The notes under the pieces are model-generated. The model searched no databases, had not been told where the DNA came from, and saw only the letters and a program-made list of their open reading frames with translations. The position numbers and the translations under genes were made by a program. From Arenicellales bacterium (lineage in GTDB: Bacteria > Pseudomonadota > Gammaproteobacteria > Arenicellales > JAANXG01): 37,602 nucleotides of DNA. This document shows positions 35,502 to 37,602 of this stretch, in pieces (positions within the stretch are counted from its first letter, which is position 1; each line of letters begins with the position of its first letter). The DNA lies in NCBI GenBank assembly GCA_030066885.1, contig JASJAT010000040.1:1-37602 (forward strand), given 5' to 3'.

Positions 35502-35960
35502 ATGGCCCGGGCTATTTTTGGGCAGGAACTAGCTAAGAATAAGGGCTTTACTCTGATCGAAATGGTTGTCGTGCTTGCGATCTTGGCGATTATCGTGAGT
35601 ATTGCCCTACCGAATTACCAGGATTACCTGAAACGAAGTCGACGCAGTGACGCGATGATTGCGCTAGAGAGAATCGCCAACGAACAGGAACAGTTTTATT
35701 TCGATTGGAATACCTACACCGATTCTTTCGAGGACCTCGATATGAGTTCCTTAAGCCCCGAGGGTTTTTATAGATTGAGTATAGAAACCGCGAACGACAC
35801 GTTGTTCATCGCTCGCGCTATTCCTGTCGCCGGCAGCAGCCAATTGGGTGATGGTGGCTTTGAACGGCACTCCACTGGGAAGGAAGGCTGGGATCGGGAT
35901 GGAGACGGTATATATGAATGCGACTGGCAGGACGCTGCCCGAGCCGGAGGCGGCTGCTAG
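35502..35960 (+). CDS. pilE: Minor pilin PilE-like (copy 2)
   Basis: This is a type IV pilin of 152 aa from the ATG at 35502; the open frame extends back to an ATG at 35397, but that would give a 50-residue leader. The leader used, 15 residues ending AKNKG, precedes FTLIEMVVVLAILAIIVSIALP with Glu5, then YQDYLKRSRRSDAMIALERIANEQEQFY. A DRDGDG calcium-like loop and only two cysteines (ECDW and the final residue) suggest a terminal disulfide loop. It closes the second operon, 205 nt after the PilY1-like gene, a gap with only a TGAGAC/GTCTCA inverted repeat. The stop codon is 4 bp before the 134-bp element. Confidence 0.88.
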   Translation: MARAIFGQELAKNKGFTLIEMVVVLAILAIIVSIALPNYQDYLKRSRRSDAMIALERIANEQEQFYFDWNTYTDSFEDLDMSSLSPEGFYRLSIETANDTLFIARAIPVAGSSQLGDGGFERHSTGKEGWDRDGDGIYECDWQDAARAGGGC

Positions 35961-35963
35961 ATA

Positions 35964-36097
35964 AAACCGGGGACAGTATACTTTTTAACATGATCATTTA
36001 AATATCTGTTGGAGGCCCGCCCCGGGCCGATTATTCACTGCGAGGGCACCATTCCTACAGTCTTTTGTAGTGCTAAAAAGTATACTGTCCCCGGTTT
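35964..36097. mobile_element. 134-bp MITE-like element with perfect 24-bp inverted ends
   Basis: Positions 35964-35987 and 36074-36097 are exact reverse complements over 24 bp, containing CCGGGGACAGTATACT with its internal palindrome AGTATACT. The 86-bp interior (about 36006-36060) is a REP-like inverted pair (TGTTGGAGGCCCG ... GGCACCATTCCTACAG). It codes for nothing and fills nearly all of the 149-bp gap between the pilE copy and the FIST gene. No obvious target-site duplication is seen. A single end with the same core is at 4754-4772. It is likely a non-autonomous element, probably moved by a transposase elsewhere; a Y1/RAYT family is my guess. Confidence 0.7.
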
Positions 36098-36109
36098 ACC
36101 TCAGCCGAA

Positions 36110-37258
36110 ATGCCGGGTAACCTGAGGGGTATGTACGGTGTGGAAAACCCTCGGCAGCGGAATGCGATAGTCACTACTGGTCTAAGTTACGGACGCCCTG
36201 ACCGGGTTGGGCATGTCGAGCGTGCCGTAAAAAAAGCCCTGAAAAAGGCAAATGCCGAGCAGGCAAACAGTGTTTTGTTATTTCTCACCTCTGATTATGC
36301 TCAAAATCCAACCCCTGCCCTGCGCACTGCGGCCCGTACTGCCAGTTGCACCCAAATCACCGGTGCCACCGGAGTGGGCATATTGAGTGAGGAAGAATGG
36401 GTAATAGACAGTTCCGGAGCCGTGGCGATGGTATTTACCGGTCAGGTTCAACTGGGTTTGACTCAACAGGCTGATAACGACCAACTCCGTCTGACTTTTT
36501 GCACACCCGAAGCGGTATCAGCACGCTGGTTGGATGAGCCGGTCAAACGTTTTGGCGCCGTCACCAGTGATGAATTCGGTCACGGTCCATTTGTAGTGTG
36601 GACATCCGGTGCGCTGGCCAAGGAAGGTTTCATAGAGACCACGTTGGAAGGCGTAACGAGTGCGGTCGCTGTGGCTCGCGGCATTCGAGTACTGACAGCA
36701 CCTATGCAAGTGGATGAGACTCGCGGTTACGACGTACATCGGGTTGGCAGTTACCCAGCGCTACACGTCCTCATTAACTCTTTGCCTGAATCGATACGTA
36801 AGCAGAAGCACGTGCCACTGCACATGCTAATGTGTGGCGTCACTTTCGGCGAGCCCGAAACGGCCATCGCAGAGGGCCGTTTTCGGTTAGACCATATCGT
36901 ATCTGCCAATCCTGAAGAACGCTCCATCACATTGTCACATGAATTACAGCCCGGCGAACGCTTGTTTTGGGCAATGCGTGACCGACTTACTGCCGAACGC
37001 ACCATGCTGGATGCGGTTCGTGATTGTCGGCGCCAACTCGGCGGCGTTCCCGACTTTGTCGTCATGTGTCCCTGCTTGAGCAGAGGTCCGGTGTTTTTTG
37101 GAGGCGGTGACAAAGACGTTATGGTAGTACGCGACGAATTCCCTAATACCCCGATCATCGGGTTCTACGGAAACGGTGAAATCGCCCCCCTAAACGAATA
37201 CAGCCACCTGCATCAATATAGTACCGTTCTGGCCGGTTTCCGCTATCTGCAAACGTAA
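36110..37258 (+). CDS. FIST-domain sensory protein
   Basis: This 382-aa soluble protein has a FIST N-terminal domain followed by a FIST_C domain. The N-terminal part shows NAIVTTGLSYGRPDRVGHVERAV and the Gly-rich GATGVGILSEEEW near residue 85; the C-terminal part ends with IIGFYGNGEIAPLN and HQYSTVLAGF, the characteristic FIST_C finish. FIST proteins are thought to bind small ligands and act in signal transduction, often linked to chemotaxis or cyclic-di-GMP domains, but this one stands alone. Starts are uncertain: ATG 36110, ATG 36131, or GTG 36140, which has GAGGGG 10 nt upstream. It begins 12 bp after the 134-bp element, whose right end could carry its promoter. Confidence 0.88.
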   Translation: MPGNLRGMYGVENPRQRNAIVTTGLSYGRPDRVGHVERAVKKALKKANAEQANSVLLFLTSDYAQNPTPALRTAARTASCTQITGATGVGILSEEEWVIDSSGAVAMVFTGQVQLGLTQQADNDQLRLTFCTPEAVSARWLDEPVKRFGAVTSDEFGHGPFVVWTSGALAKEGFIETTLEGVTSAVAVARGIRVLTAPMQVDETRGYDVHRVGSYPALHVLINSLPESIRKQKHVPLHMLMCGVTFGEPETAIAEGRFRLDHIVSANPEERSITLSHELQPGERLFWAMRDRLTAERTMLDAVRDCRRQLGGVPDFVVMCPCLSRGPVFFGGGDKDVMVVRDEFPNTPIIGFYGNGEIAPLNEYSHLHQYSTVLAGFRYLQT

Positions 37259-37431
37259 AAACCCCGGATAACGTGAAGTCTTTGCCGGTTGAAATTGAGC
37301 ACGTGTTCAAACTTGACCCGGAACATCCCGGACATTCTGCAATCAAACTCATTCGACGCAGGTCTATTTAGACCGACACAGCGGGGCTCGTTGCCCGGGG
37401 TGACGGCCTACACGCTACAATAAGTCAAGGC

Positions 37432-37469
37432 CCGTAGAGTGCCTCGTATAGGTTAACAATACTCTACGG
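37432..37469. repeat. Inverted repeat CCGTAGAGT/ACTCTACGG
   Basis: Perfect 9-bp arms at 37432-37440 and 37461-37469 with a 20-nt loop, 35 nt before the last gene's ATG. No T-run follows, so it is more likely an operator or leader hairpin than a terminator. The 37259-37431 stretch before it holds only a 32-codon frame (37273-37371, GTG start) with no recognisable match. Confidence 0.5.
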
Positions 37470-37504
37470 ATAGCTGTCGTCTCACTTGCTTCTGGAAAAA
37501 CCAT

Positions 37505-37602
37505 ATGAACTTAATGCAGGCGTTCGAAGCCACGATTAGACCCACTTTCAATCAAGTCCTCAAGGATAATGACCTAGGCTCGTTGCGTCGTGCCCCACTA
37601 CG
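37505..37602 (+). CDS. 5' end of an unidentified gene, cut by the window edge
   Basis: An ATG at 37505 opens a frame without stop to the edge (32 complete codons): MNLMQAFEATIRPTFNQVLK continues DNDLGSLRRAPL. It is soluble and basic at the end, with no signal peptide. It is too short to identify. It is preceded by an inverted repeat at 37432-37469 and a weak CTTCTGGAAAAACC stretch near the start, without a clear Shine-Dalgarno. Confidence 0.5.
   Translation, partial: MNLMQAFEATIRPTFNQVLKDNDLGSLRRAPL

Overview
The window is chromosomal DNA from a non-enteric gammaproteobacterium. The evidence is the block leuC-leuD-leuB-asd-fimV-truA-trpF-(trpBA)-accD-folC, which resembles the Pseudomonas/Chromatiales arrangement, together with metG diverging from mrp/apbC, an rnfB-like gene beside nth, and minor type IV pilin genes of the fimT-pilV-pilW-pilX-pilY1-pilE kind. 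I see no rRNA, tRNA, phage, CRISPR array or intact transposase. The species cannot be fixed from the sequence alone.

Positions 1-13228 (minus strand) hold eleven tightly packed housekeeping genes. They cover leucine synthesis (leuC, leuD, leuB), the aspartate-semialdehyde branch point (asd), the polar organiser of twitching motility FimV, tRNA pseudouridine synthase TruA, the trpF-trpB-trpA block with 1-4 bp overlaps, the carboxyltransferase beta subunit AccD, and the first 278 codons of folC, which runs off the left edge. The only sizeable gap (4409-4774) holds a degenerate REP-like pair and one end of a palindromic repeat.

Positions 13284-20687 contain an unrecognised 164-aa gene on the plus strand and the minus-strand group mrp - 53-aa small ORF - aroC - MFS permease. 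The small ORF lies too neatly between mrp and aroC to be ignored. metG, an RnfB-like soluble ferredoxin and nth then follow on the plus strand. Two copies of an A/T-rich hairpin repeat built from AAAGT/TTTAAAC words sit exactly at gene junctions (aroC/MFS and metG/rnfB) and reach into the aroC stop codon and the rnfB start codon.

Positions 21595-35960 (plus strand) form an extracellular-appendage island with two consecutive minor-pilin/tip-adhesin operons. Locus 1 is fimT-pilV-pilW-pilX-(97-aa secreted protein)-pilY1-pilE. Locus 2 is pilV-pilW-pilX-(980-aa PilY1-like protein without the N-terminal half)-pilE. Both PilY1 proteins keep the beta-propeller calcium-site pattern, but the MIDAS expected of VWA-type PilY1 is not visible in the first, and that whole region is absent in the second. 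The two sets probably prime pili with alternative tips. With FimV this makes the window rich in type IV pilus functions. The loci are separated by a 400-bp gene-free stretch packed with REP/BIME-like and other inverted repeats.

Positions 35964-37602 contain a 134-bp MITE-like element with perfect 24-bp inverted ends and a nested REP-like pair, a FIST-domain sensor protein, an inverted repeat, and the start of a gene cut by the right edge. The most noteworthy items are the doubled pilus-tip locus with a truncated, His-motif-bearing PilY1 relative, the palindromic GTATACTGTCCCC element family, the A/T hairpin repeats at gene borders, and the 53-aa ORF in the mrp-aroC operon.
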